A stretch of DNA of 64,000 nucleotides from Iodobacter fluviatilis (GCF_004194535.1 NZ_CP025781.1:1984001-2048000); one strand, 5' to 3'; counted from the first letter of the stretch, positions 1 to 8,993 are shown. The notes: a model not told the origin generated them from the letters alone. Numbers and translations: made by a program.

Positions 1-578
1 TGAGTTAATTCTTCATGGCTACCATCATCGGCGGCAATAACTTCAAATCTATAATTTGTTTTTTGGTTAACAAGACATGCTAAGGTAATGTCAAGGATGT
101 TTGTCCGATTAAAAGTAGGAATAACAATACTTAAGCCAACAAGTTGTGTTTCACTTGGGCATAAGGTAATGTTTCGCGCAGCTTGCCATGCAAAATCATT
201 TGTACTTTCTGGAAGTGGAGCTAATGTTAAATCTTTGGGCCAATCACTAGGAATTGGGTTTATTTTTCTTGCCTCAGCGGGCTCAGATTTTTTTTTCTTT
301 AAATCATTAAAAATGGCGAGGTATCTGCTTTTTTCTTGCGCGCTCGATTTTATTTCGTTGGCATTTATTTGCAGCAGTTTTGTTATTGCATCATTTTCTG
401 TGGTGGATTTTTCTTGCGTGCATACGTCAAGATTTAATTTTTTTTCACATAAAAACAAATTGTAGTTAAAGCTACTTGTTTTTAACTTTGCGGCTGCTTT
501 TTTATAGAGATTATAGGCATTTAAATAATCTCCCTTTATGTATAGTTGGTTTGCTTTGCTTACGATTTCATTTTTCAT
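1..578 (-). CDS. KfoC/PmHAS-like glycosaminoglycan synthase, N-terminal part (cut by left edge)
   Basis: Open reading frame from ATG at 578 running off the left edge: 192 codons, no stop. Residues 1-50 form a helical, TPR-like leader (GDYLNAYNLYKKAA). A linker with DWPKDLTLAPLPES follows, then the start of a GT2 (GT-A fold) domain: LSIVIPTFNR, ITLACLVNQKT and the nucleotide-sugar motif ADDGS. Leader, linker and domain follow, from memory, the N-termini of E. coli K4 chondroitin polymerase KfoC and the Pasteurella hyaluronan/chondroitin synthases. Those are about 680-970-residue bifunctional enzymes that polymerise UDP-GlcUA and a UDP-HexNAc at the inner membrane face. It is the last visible gene of the kps operon, consistent with capsule polymerisation. 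The second transferase domain lies outside the window, so polymer identity is unknown. AT-rich compared with the kps genes. Confidence 0.8.
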   Translation of the reverse strand, partial: MKNEIVSKANQLYIKGDYLNAYNLYKKAAAKLKTSSFNYNLFLCEKKLNLDVCTQEKSTTENDAITKLLQINANEIKSSAQEKSRYLAIFNDLKKKKSEPAEARKINPIPSDWPKDLTLAPLPESTNDFAWQAARNITLCPSETQLVGLSIVIPTFNRTNILDITLACLVNQKTNYRFEVIAADDGSHEELT

Positions 579-655
579 AGGTCAGGCGCTTGTGTAATTA
601 TTAAATTATTCAAAAAAAATTCACCTTTCTCCCGTGGCGTATTTTTTATAAAAAA

Positions 656-1589
656 TTAATATATCTTCTTGTAAAAATATTGAGCTGCTTGCTGCAACAT
701 CAGAGCAACTAGGTCATCATCATTTCTTGCCCAAAAGTCATCTAGATTATTTCCCCCCATGCGCGTTCAGTGAAGAATTCAAACTCAATTATATTTGATG
801 AAACGAAATTAGATTTAAGCTGTCTCCCCCTTTAGGAATTAATGTTTGATAGAAAAAAATCAAATGGCAGTTTGATTGATTGCCAAGATAAAATGAAATA
901 AACGTAGAAAATTTTTCTCTAAGCTTTATGAGGTTAGATCTTTCTGTGATTCTATGGTGATAGAGAAATACAACATCTTTCTTTTTCCTGAACTCGTTTA
1001 AGCGCTGAATTCTTCTTTGAAAACTATTCCTGTCATTGATGGATGATATTGGATCATGGTGAGTAAATTCGAATCCTTTGCTACAACTGGGTTCATAAAT
1101 ATCATCTGCATTTATTATCGATGTTGAACGAACAACTTTTTTCCCCCATGCATCTTCATAAACAAGGTTTTCTTTCAGTAAAATACTTGCATAATTTTCT
1201 TTTTCCAAAGCAATTACATAGTCAATATTTGAACGCGAAGCTGCATAAGGAGAGCTAAATGACTTTAAACCATGGCGTTGTAAGATATTATCTGAGAGAC
1301 AATTTTCACCTAATGATAGCCAAATTGGATTGTTCCGTTTTTCAAGGTTTAGGTAGACCTGCTCAGGATTATTTTTATGTAATTCCGTTAATGAATATGG
1401 TGAATTTTCGCTTGGTAATTTTTCTTTGTTGACTGAAATATTATTTAGTCTGTTTGCGCATAGTAATATATTTAAGTCGAAGCTGTTTGTACTCATTCTT
1501 AATGCAGCTTGCTTGTAAAGGTTATAAGCATTTAAATAATCCCCACTCATGTATGACTGATTTGCTTTGCTTATAATTTCATCTTTCAT
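656..1589 (-). pseudogene. DUF1796-like (putative papain-like cysteine peptidase) gene with two frame disruptions
   Basis: From ATG 1589 the frame is open for 266 codons and stops at 789. Residues 1-50 closely copy the leader of the neighbouring glycosaminoglycan synthase (GDYLNAYNLYKQAA). The remainder (WLSLGENCLSDNILQRHGL, YHHRITE) resembles DUF1796, a family often found beside glycosyltransferases and predicted to be a cysteine peptidase. The sequence past the stop is still protein-like in other frames: a shift at the five-C run 826-830 gives NIIEFEFFTERAWG, and a second shift at the six-C run 753-758 gives NNLDDFWARNDDDLVALML, ending at TAA 656-658. The restored protein would have about 311 residues. 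The disruptions may be real or homopolymer sequencing errors. Family assignment is moderate; function is unknown. Confidence 0.6.
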
Positions 1590-1633
1590 GATGTTTTTTT
1601 TGCGCTATGTTATATTATAAAAATTAATGCTAT

Positions 1634-3583
1634 TTAATTAATACTACAAAAAAATGCACCTTTCTCACATGGAATATTCTCTTCTAAAAAATTTATATTT
1701 CGTTTTATAAACAGATCTTTCCACTTTTCGGCAGTATCTTTTTCTTCTTTACGATTATAATCATCTAGCACAATATCTAATTGATGATTTCCTAAATATT
1801 TAAATAGATAGGGAATAGCAGGGAAACGTGCAAGCGGGCCTGTAACGCCTGGAGGGCCATCAACTAATACTAATATCTTAGCTGTACGGCCATTCAGTGA
1901 TTTTGATATTTCTTTTAATTTATCTGCGCATGAGTAATATAAGTAATCTTCTTCGTTATATTGATAATCAACCAATGGTGCATGCACAAGATCAACTAAG
2001 TGTGCTAAGTTTTGTTGTTCTACGTTTTTTAGTGTCTGTTCAAAATAGTTTTTATTATGTTCAAAGGTAACAATCTTTTTTTGAAATGTTACTGAATTAA
2101 TCTCTTGTACTGGCGTGAGGGTGGTTGATTTATTTTTTTGTAAAAGCGCTTTAGCAAAGAGCACGGTCGATGTGCCGCTGCCAAATTCAATAATCAAATC
2201 GTAATTTTTTTCTTCGATTTTACCTAGCAAAAATAGCGCAATATCCGGGCTAATCGGCCAGCCATGAAAACTGAGTGGGCTTTTGCCGTTTTCTAGGTAG
2301 TTCTGTACACCCATAAACGATTCAATTTGCTTGGCGGTGTTGCTAAGGCCTCGGGTCATTTCTGCAAATAAATTGCCCTGTAAGTGATTGCTATAATTCT
2401 TTTGCTCAGTTAATAGCAGGTCTAATTTCTTATCTAAGGCAATATTTTTCTCGTTTTCTATATTGAGAAGATCACATTGTGCTTTAACTTCTGCGAGTGC
2501 TTTTTCGCTGCTCGTTTTGGCGATAAGTGCGATATCTAGTTGTTTTTGCAATTCAAGCAGCTTGGCTTGGCGCTCTTCATCTAGCTTTTGCTGTGTGTCC
2601 TTGGCAAGGTTAGCGGCATCCAGTTGGGCTTTGTTATCCTGCGGTGCTTTATCTGCCGTTGTTGTTGCTTGCTGAGTGATTTCTAACTGTTGTTTAAATT
2701 CAGCGGCCGATATGTTGGCTATTTCGAGTTGAGCTTTTAATGCTGTAGTTGCGGAGTTGCTAGCTGCTTGGCTTATGTTTTTTTCATTTAGCATCGTTAC
2801 TACTTGATTCTGTAATTTTTCTGTTGATACGTCATTTTCTGTGATTACGGGCATTTGTTGATTGTTGTTGCCTGTGGGTTGTTCTGCTTCTAATGCTTGG
2901 CTTGGGTATTGGATTACTTGCTCTACATTACGCACATAGAGTGCGTTGCCAATATTGGGGTGGCGTTCTTCTTGTAGGGAAACAAAATGAAAGCCTTGGC
3001 TATTTAAATAGGTATCTAGCTCTTCTTTGCTGGTATTTAAACCTGTAAATCCTTTATCACTCAGCAAGACACGCGCAATGATGACTTCGCAATGATTCAG
3101 CCATGCGCCTGCGCCTTGAATAATGTTTAAAGCGGGTAAGCAGTCAACAATCAGCCAATTGGGTGGCGTTTCAGCTTGAATCTCATTGATTAAATGATTA
3201 AGGGTGGTGGTTTGGCGTTGCTCTTGCCCCAAGGTTTTAAAATTAGGCCAAAGGTTGGCAAGGGTATCGGGCGACAGGCTGCTGTTTTCGGCAGGGTTGG
3301 CTGCTTGGTAAAAGCTGATTTCTGCTGATTCATGCCACATTACGGCGGTATGTGCTTGCCATGTTGCATGCTTGGCAAGCTTGCTGCGCAGATGTTGAAT
3401 TTGGTTTTTATCGGCTTCTACGAAGTGTGCGTCGCCCACCTCCCATTCGCTCAGCAAATTGGCCCAGCTACCCGCTCCCGCCCCTACGACAATAATATTT
3501 TTGGGTGGCATTTGATGGCGAAAATGATGCAAGTAAGAAGTGTGTGAAATGGTGCTGTTATGCATTTTTGTACTCGATGTCAT
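1634..3583 (-). CDS. Two-domain methyltransferase-like protein with central coiled coil
   Basis: 649 residues in three parts. Residues about 25-220 look like an FkbM-type SAM-binding fold: IIVVGAGAGSWANLL as glycine-rich motif I, HFVEADKN as the acidic strand end. Residues about 240-420 are charged, Q/K/E-rich coiled coil. Residues about 425-649 are a second Rossmann-like methyltransferase domain (LIIEFGSGTSTVLFAKALL, VTFEHNKNYFEQT, ILVLVDGPPG). It lies in the capsule operon between the sulfotransferase-like and DUF1796-like genes, so a role in modifying or organising capsule synthesis is inferred. The acceptor is unknown. No signal peptide or membrane segment is visible, so it is probably cytoplasmic. 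Start is the ATG 26 bases after the previous gene; no strong ribosome-binding site is seen. Confidence 0.6.
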   Translation of the reverse strand: MTSSTKMHNSTISHTSYLHHFRHQMPPKNIIVVGAGAGSWANLLSEWEVGDAHFVEADKNQIQHLRSKLAKHATWQAHTAVMWHESAEISFYQAANPAENSSLSPDTLANLWPNFKTLGQEQRQTTTLNHLINEIQAETPPNWLIVDCLPALNIIQGAGAWLNHCEVIIARVLLSDKGFTGLNTSKEELDTYLNSQGFHFVSLQEERHPNIGNALYVRNVEQVIQYPSQALEAEQPTGNNNQQMPVITENDVSTEKLQNQVVTMLNEKNISQAASNSATTALKAQLEIANISAAEFKQQLEITQQATTTADKAPQDNKAQLDAANLAKDTQQKLDEERQAKLLELQKQLDIALIAKTSSEKALAEVKAQCDLLNIENEKNIALDKKLDLLLTEQKNYSNHLQGNLFAEMTRGLSNTAKQIESFMGVQNYLENGKSPLSFHGWPISPDIALFLLGKIEEKNYDLIIEFGSGTSTVLFAKALLQKNKSTTLTPVQEINSVTFQKKIVTFEHNKNYFEQTLKNVEQQNLAHLVDLVHAPLVDYQYNEEDYLYYSCADKLKEISKSLNGRTAKILVLVDGPPGVTGPLARFPAIPYLFKYLGNHQLDIVLDDYNRKEEKDTAEKWKDLFIKRNINFLEENIPCEKGAFFCSIN

Positions 3584-3609
3584 TTGCTGGGTAGTAGGGG
3601 TAAGTCTTT

Positions 3610-5463
3610 TTATTTGCTGCTGCGGCTTAATTTGAATTGACGTATTTCACCGTGCATCACCCAAGGCATTTTTAGCCAACCTAGCGGGCTGCGGGCGCTG
3701 CTTAGCAGTACTGTGCCTAGGCGGTAGGAGAGGTGTTGTTTAACTCGTTCTGCTTCATGCGCATCGCTGTATTGTTGGATGGGCGGTAGTTTGATATTGG
3801 CTTGGTGGTTGGCGCGGTATTCACGCACTTGTTTTATTAACGCCCAAGGCAGGGTGAGCAGGCCGGATAAGCTGCTGGATTGGCTAATCATGGTTGCACC
3901 TAGCTTGTAAGAAAGCTGGGTTTTGATGCGATCTGCAGCCCCATAGTAGCTTGGCTTTGGCGGTGCAACTGGGTGCTTGAGCTTTTGGTTCTCATGAAAA
4001 TAACGTTCAAGTTCTTCTTGAACTTGATGCAGCTGGCGGAGTAATAGCTCGTTTTCTTGTGCAGATTGGGTGGTGAGTTGTTTATTTAATGCGCTTGCTT
4101 GAATGGTGGCTTGCTCTGCTGCGAGCTGTTTTTTTAACTGCGTGCTTTGTGCGGTCAGTTCTGCTGCGAGTTGATTTTTTAATTGAGTATTTTGTGCAAT
4201 TAGCTCTGCCGCATGTTGTTCTTTGTCTTTTTTGCGCTGTGCAACTTCTTTTTTATACTCTTCTGCAAGCTTGGCTTTTTCTAAGCTCAGCTTGTCGATA
4301 TCCTTTTTGCGCTCAGTGGCTAATGTTTCACTGACTTGCAGAGCTTTGATTTTTTGTTGCTGATCGGCTAAAAACTGGCGTTCCAGCTCTTCTTGTACTT
4401 GGTGTAGATGAGCAAGGAGCAGGGCATTTTCTTTTTGCTGCTCTTGTACTTGTTTTTGGTCTGAAGCGAGGCTCAACTGTAGCTGGGCAATACCCTGTTG
4501 CTTTTCATTAAGCTGTATTTTGCTGCTGCTTATTTGTTGATTGAGCTGCTGAATGTGCGCTGCTTGCTCTTGGCACTTCACTTCTACTTGTGTGATTTGC
4601 TCTGTGTGTTGGGATTGCATAGCTGTCATTGCCAGCCATGCATCCAGTGGGCTGGCTGGCTTGGATGGCGTATCGACCAGTGGTAGATTGGCGACCGATT
4701 GCAGCTCTTCATAAAGCTGCATGCTGTCAGGCTGATCGTGCATCAGGGCCTGTGCAATATAGGTTTTGAGACTGGTTTGCTGTTGACGAGCGATTTCATC
4801 GTTAGTAGTAACATCAATAATGTGGCTAACACGGCCGCATTCGCTGACAGTTTGGACTGGCGCACCAATACGAGTGCGCACTTGTTGTAAGCAGGCCGCA
4901 GTGGATTCGCGTACCTGTTGTGAGTGCACAAGCAGGCAGCGCTCAGTATTGCGATGGTAAAAATGCAGCAGGGCGGCGTTATAGGCGCACCAACCGTGTA
5001 TGGTTTTTTCCAACGCTTCTGTTGATAGCTGTGTTTGCTCATCAAATGCTTGGCTGATCAGCTGCTGTGGTGTGTCGTAGACCAGAATAAAAGCAATTTG
5101 CGGGTCGAGTGATTGCCAGTAATTCAACAAATACACGGATTGCGGATCCGCCCAGCCCCAGAATTCCTGATCAATATTGCCAAGAAAAAGATCGAGCGCC
5201 ATGCCATGCCAAAGCGCCGCTGTTTCAATCTGCTTAATTTCTGCGGGCGAATTCATTAGCTCGAAACGAGGCACATGGTGCGCTTTGCAGAGTGCCATGC
5301 TGATTTCTGCGGGCAAAAATCCATCTCGACGTGATGGCAGTGCAGCATTCATTCCCCCACTATTAAGTAGAGCTTCTACATCTTGGTAGCCTGATAGTGG
5401 ATGGCCGACGATGACAATTTTGTTGATTGGCGTGTGTTTTGTATTTTTTAGTTGGATGTTCAT
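3610..5463 (-). CDS. Sulfotransferase-like protein with long coiled coil, capsule locus
   Basis: 617 residues from ATG 5463, which overlaps the kpsD-like stop by four bases (ATGA), so translation is probably coupled. A longer in-frame start at 5526 would lie inside kpsD and is not preferred. Residues about 10-240 resemble sulfotransferase-type P-loop folds (IVIVGHPLSGYQDVEALLNSGGM, where classical enzymes have a GxPRSGTS-type PAPS loop; the loop here looks degenerate). Residues about 280-490 are heptad-rich coiled coil with two similar LLxxLHQVQEELER segments. The C-terminus carries two related basic motifs (IKTQLSYKLGATMIS and VKQHLSYRLGTVLLS). No signal peptide. Its operon position suggests capsule modification or scaffolding of the synthesis complex. 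Enzymatic activity is uncertain. Confidence 0.55.
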   Translation of the reverse strand: MNIQLKNTKHTPINKIVIVGHPLSGYQDVEALLNSGGMNAALPSRRDGFLPAEISMALCKAHHVPRFELMNSPAEIKQIETAALWHGMALDLFLGNIDQEFWGWADPQSVYLLNYWQSLDPQIAFILVYDTPQQLISQAFDEQTQLSTEALEKTIHGWCAYNAALLHFYHRNTERCLLVHSQQVRESTAACLQQVRTRIGAPVQTVSECGRVSHIIDVTTNDEIARQQQTSLKTYIAQALMHDQPDSMQLYEELQSVANLPLVDTPSKPASPLDAWLAMTAMQSQHTEQITQVEVKCQEQAAHIQQLNQQISSSKIQLNEKQQGIAQLQLSLASDQKQVQEQQKENALLLAHLHQVQEELERQFLADQQQKIKALQVSETLATERKKDIDKLSLEKAKLAEEYKKEVAQRKKDKEQHAAELIAQNTQLKNQLAAELTAQSTQLKKQLAAEQATIQASALNKQLTTQSAQENELLLRQLHQVQEELERYFHENQKLKHPVAPPKPSYYGAADRIKTQLSYKLGATMISQSSSLSGLLTLPWALIKQVREYRANHQANIKLPPIQQYSDAHEAERVKQHLSYRLGTVLLSSARSPLGWLKMPWVMHGEIRQFKLSRSSK

Positions 5464-7175
5464 AGTCCCAGTACCACCTTCGCACTTACCGCTATCTGAT
5501 AAATAATCTGTGTCATATCTTTCCAAATCTGCCTTGATTTCACGTCGATTTTTGGCAGTACTAGAATCTCGTCGCCAGATTGAATGGCGATTTTGCTTTT
5601 GGCGGAGCCAAAGATGCCGGTTTCGCTGCTGGCTTCGTTAAAGCTGCCATCTCGGCGGGCGACTACGATGCGGGCTACGTCGGTGTTTTGGGTGTAGCCA
5701 CCGGCGCGGTTGATGTAATCATCTAGCTGTAGTGTTCGGTCGAAAGCCACTGCGTTGGGGAAGAGCACTTCGCCGCTGACCAGTACTAGGCCGTCTTTGG
5801 TGGGTACACGTAATACGTCGCCGTTTTCTAGCAGTAGCTGATCGCGGCTGCTGGCTTGGGCGATCACAACTTGGCCACTTGGTTCGATCTTTTTGGCGCG
5901 CTCTACCCATTGCAAGATCAGCTCTGATTCTTGTTTGCGTAGCACGGCTTCGTCGCTGGTGCCTGATCGGGCGGTGAGGGCGGCGGCTTCTAGGGATCGC
6001 AGCGAGGTATCCAGCATTTGCTTTTGCCGTGTTTTTACGCTTTGGCGAAATAGCTGCAGGCTGGCTTGATCGGAATGATCGGTGAATTGGATTTGCGCTA
6101 GCAGCTGGCTCATGCGTGCGCCGTAGGGCATTACGTATTCTTGGGCGCTGTTGTGCTCGCCTTCTACCCGCACGGTGATGCTGCCGGGTTTTTTATCGGC
6201 GGTGAATTCCAGCTCGTCGCCATTTTGTAGTGCCACGCTGGCGGCATCGCCTAGTGGGTAATATTCGATATTTTTGATGCTGCCGGTGTTGCGAATCACG
6301 CGCACATGGGTGGTGGCGGCGTTGGGCTTGGTGATGTTGATCAGGTCGGCCACGGTGCGGGTTTTATCGCTAAATTCAAAGCGTTTGGCATTGGCGGCTA
6401 GGCCGCTTACTTTTACGCTGCGTTGACGTGGCGCTACAAAAATAACGTCGCCATCGCTCAGTTGAATTAGCGGCATGGTGCCGTTTAGTAAGAAGTCGTA
6501 AAGATTGGCGCTGGCGCGGATGGTTTGGCCGCGCTTTACTTGCACGTTTAGAAATGATCCGCGCTCCGCATCTATCCCACCTGCTTGGTCTAGGTAATGC
6601 AGCAGGCTGTCCATGCTGGTGCCGCTATACAGGCCAGGGCGGTTTACAAAGCCGCTAACAAATACACGCACGGGTTGGGCGGCGGCTAGGCTGGCGTAGC
6701 TGTTTACATTGCTGCGAAAAGTGCGGGCAACGGCGGCCTCTACAATGCGTTGTAAATCTTGATTACGCACGCCCAAGACCGTGACGGGGCCAACATGGGG
6801 CAGAAAAATATTGCCCTTGGGGTCTACGGTCAGCGAGGTGTCAAAATCAAACGCGCCCCATAGGCGAATTTGAATTTTGTCACCCACGGCCACGGCGTAA
6901 TCAGGGTTGAATTGGGTGGCGCCTGCGCGGGCAAATGCGCCGGTAAATAGGTTGGCACCAAATACATCACTTTTTAAATTAGTGCTGTAGTCATAGCGTT
7001 GTGGTGGCTCTGCTAAGGGCTGCTCGTCGGCGGCGGGCTTGGCTAGTTTGGCGAGTTGTTGTTCTTGCTTCGCTTGCTTTTGAGCGGCACTGATTTCAAA
7101 CGGGCTGGTGGCAGCAGCGGCTGTGCTGCAAAGCAGGGCCAGCATGCTGTTGATGAGGATAGAGGCGATTTTCAT
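5460..7175 (-). CDS. kpsD: Capsule polysaccharide export protein, KpsD/CtrA/Wza (OPX) family
   Basis: 571 residues, close to E. coli KpsD (558). ATG 7175 is chosen because it starts a clean signal peptide (MKIASILINSMLALLCSTAAAA); a longer frame reaches 7226 inside kpsE. Residues about 100-180 form the polysaccharide-export domain (DYAVAVGDKIQIRLWGAF, GNIFLPHVGPVTVLG). Several SLBB-type beta-grasp repeats follow (VRVFVSGFVNRPGLYSG, SVKVSGLAANAKRFEF, GLVLVSGEVLFPNAVAF). The protein should be exported to the periplasm/outer membrane and provide the channel for the ABC-exported capsule. It begins 4 bases after the kpsE stop and overlaps the next gene by four bases. Confidence 0.9.
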   Translation of the reverse strand: MKIASILINSMLALLCSTAAAATSPFEISAAQKQAKQEQQLAKLAKPAADEQPLAEPPQRYDYSTNLKSDVFGANLFTGAFARAGATQFNPDYAVAVGDKIQIRLWGAFDFDTSLTVDPKGNIFLPHVGPVTVLGVRNQDLQRIVEAAVARTFRSNVNSYASLAAAQPVRVFVSGFVNRPGLYSGTSMDSLLHYLDQAGGIDAERGSFLNVQVKRGQTIRASANLYDFLLNGTMPLIQLSDGDVIFVAPRQRSVKVSGLAANAKRFEFSDKTRTVADLINITKPNAATTHVRVIRNTGSIKNIEYYPLGDAASVALQNGDELEFTADKKPGSITVRVEGEHNSAQEYVMPYGARMSQLLAQIQFTDHSDQASLQLFRQSVKTRQKQMLDTSLRSLEAAALTARSGTSDEAVLRKQESELILQWVERAKKIEPSGQVVIAQASSRDQLLLENGDVLRVPTKDGLVLVSGEVLFPNAVAFDRTLQLDDYINRAGGYTQNTDVARIVVARRDGSFNEASSETGIFGSAKSKIAIQSGDEILVLPKIDVKSRQIWKDMTQIIYQIAVSAKVVLGL

Positions 7176-7179
7176 GGGG

Positions 7180-8331
7180 TCAGTCCTTATGGTCGCGAAT
7201 AATGGCGGCCAGCAGCTGGGCCACACCGGCCATGAGCATGATGACGAGCATAAATACCAGCGTGTTGTAATAGCGGCGTGGTTCTAGTGGGTATTCGGGT
7301 TGGCTTGGGGCTTGAATAACCGATACTTTTTTGATCATGCGGGTGGCTTCGATATGGCCTTTTTCTAGCGCCACCAGTGCTACTTTGTAAACGTCTTGGG
7401 CAAAGGCCGCCTGCATTTCTAGGCGCTGAAACTCTTCTACGGTGCGGTTTAGTGGCTTACCTGTGGGCGAGGTTAGCTTGGCCTGCTCTTGGGCAAGCTG
7501 CTTATTGATGGCTTCTATTTGCTGATTCAGCTGAATAATGCTGCTGTGATCCTGGACTAAATAAGATTGCAGGGCGCTACGCTGGGTTTCTAGCTCGGTG
7601 CGTTGTGCTTCTAGCTTGGCAACAATACCGACGATGTTTTCTGCTGCGGCTTGTGGGGAGACAAGGCCTTGTTTGTTTTGGTAGCTTAATACCGCTTGGC
7701 GCGCTTTGATGGAGCGCTCGTTCATGGTGATCACTTGTTTTTCTAGGAATTCGACCTGCGTTTTACCTAGGCTATGCGCTATTTCATTCATAAATAGCTC
7801 ACCTTCTTGCACCAGCAAGGCGGTGATGGCTTGGGCCATTTTTGCGTTGTAGCCTTGGGCTTTAATAATCAGCACGCCGGTGTAGTCGTCAAACTCCACG
7901 CTTACACGGGATAGGTAATAGCTATAAAAGTGTTCGATAGAGTTATCCACAGACCACATGCGGGATAGCAGATCGTGATGGCTATCGCTGTAATGGGCGC
8001 GCAAATTTAAGCGGGTATCCAGCTTTTTAAGCATGTCGATAGACAGCAGATGATCGCGTAGCAGCAGCTGATCGGCGCGATTGCCGCCAGATCCACCCAA
8101 CAGGCTAGAGAAATCCATCCCTTGGCCACCGGCCACGTCAGTGCGTTGAATAATCACATGCGCGGTAGATACATAGCGGTCTGATGCAAGCGCCAGCCAG
8201 TAAAAGGCCGATAGCGCAAAGGCAACTAGGGCGATGCTAAAAATCAGGTTGCGCTTGAGTGGCGGCGACCATTTTTTGCGGTTTCTGGCCCATGTTTTGG
8301 CAACACGGCCATTTCTAAATTTTCTAATCAT
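7180..8331 (-). CDS. kpsE: Capsule export inner-membrane PCP protein KpsE/CtrB/BexC family
   Basis: 383 residues. Topology is typical of polysaccharide co-polymerase proteins: a basic cytoplasmic N-terminus, one membrane segment at about 28-49 (LIFSIALVAFALSAFYWLALA), a long periplasmic region with coiled coil at about 190-300, and a second membrane segment near the C-terminus (LVFMLVIMLMAGVAQLLAAII). A proline-rich PSQPEYPLEPRRYY motif precedes the last helix, as in this family. It links the KpsMT transporter to the outer-membrane KpsD channel. Its ATG overlaps the kpsT stop by four bases. Confidence 0.9.
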   Translation of the reverse strand: MIRKFRNGRVAKTWARNRKKWSPPLKRNLIFSIALVAFALSAFYWLALASDRYVSTAHVIIQRTDVAGGQGMDFSSLLGGSGGNRADQLLLRDHLLSIDMLKKLDTRLNLRAHYSDSHHDLLSRMWSVDNSIEHFYSYYLSRVSVEFDDYTGVLIIKAQGYNAKMAQAITALLVQEGELFMNEIAHSLGKTQVEFLEKQVITMNERSIKARQAVLSYQNKQGLVSPQAAAENIVGIVAKLEAQRTELETQRSALQSYLVQDHSSIIQLNQQIEAINKQLAQEQAKLTSPTGKPLNRTVEEFQRLEMQAAFAQDVYKVALVALEKGHIEATRMIKKVSVIQAPSQPEYPLEPRRYYNTLVFMLVIMLMAGVAQLLAAIIRDHKD

Positions 8332-8993
8332 TTCTTTAATGTGTCTTTATATGCTTTTAGCGCGTCGTCGATCTGGTCGAACCAGTGCGCCTTGCCGTCG
8401 TGTATCCAAATGCCTGCGGAGCAAAATTGCTTTAGCGTGGCCTCGCCATGCGCCACCATAATCAGCCCCGCTTTATCGGCTAGATTTTTAAAGGCGGCAG
8501 CGGCTTTGTTGCGGAATGCGGCATCGCCCACCGAGGTCACTTCGTCCGAGATATAAACGTCGAAATCAAAAGCCAAAGACATGGCAAACTGCAGCCTTGC
8601 CTTCATGCCGGATGAATAGCTTTTAATGGGGTGATCAAAAGCGTCGCCAATCTCAGCAAAGTCTTGAATAAAGGCTAGCCGATCAGGAATATCGTCTTCG
8701 TGGCCGTGAATGCGGCAAACAAACTTGGAGTTTTGTCGGCCCGTTAAGGATCCTTGCAAGCCACCGCCAAAGCCCATCGGCCAAGACACTTTGCACTGGC
8801 GCTCTACGCTGCCTTTATTGGGGTGATCAACACCCGCCACAATCTGCAATAGGGTGGATTTACCCGCGCCATTGGCACCGATCAGCCCGACATTCAGCTT
8901 GGGTGGAATCGTAAAATTAACGCCTTGCAGCACCCAGCGGCCGGGGCCGTGATCGGTGAGGTAACGCTTATGCACATCTTTAGCAATAATCAT
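8328..8993 (-). CDS. kpsT: Capsule ABC transporter ATP-binding protein KpsT/CtrD
   Basis: 221 residues, the usual length. Walker A is GANGAGKST at 39-47, the ABC signature region is YSSGM at about 126-130, Walker B ends in D150-E151 (DVYISDE), and a switch histidine lies in MVAHGEATL. This is the short capsule-exporter type of ATPase, not a full O-antigen Wzt with a C-terminal binding domain. It powers export of the finished polysaccharide through KpsM. It overlaps kpsM and kpsE by four bases on either side (ATGA), showing a tightly coupled operon. Confidence 0.93.
   Translation of the reverse strand: MIIAKDVHKRYLTDHGPGRWVLQGVNFTIPPKLNVGLIGANGAGKSTLLQIVAGVDHPNKGSVERQCKVSWPMGFGGGLQGSLTGRQNSKFVCRIHGHEDDIPDRLAFIQDFAEIGDAFDHPIKSYSSGMKARLQFAMSLAFDFDVYISDEVTSVGDAAFRNKAAAAFKNLADKAGLIMVAHGEATLKQFCSAGIWIHDGKAHWFDQIDDALKAYKDTLKK

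Noticed and set aside
88-465. 125-codon plus-strand frame at the left end
   Set aside because: It is antisense to the glycosaminoglycan synthase-like gene, Ser/Phe-rich and without family features; the minus strand carries clear GT2 motifs.
5464-5526. Upstream start for the sulfotransferase-like gene
   Set aside because: It would lie within kpsD coding sequence; ATG 5463 gives the usual four-base operon overlap.
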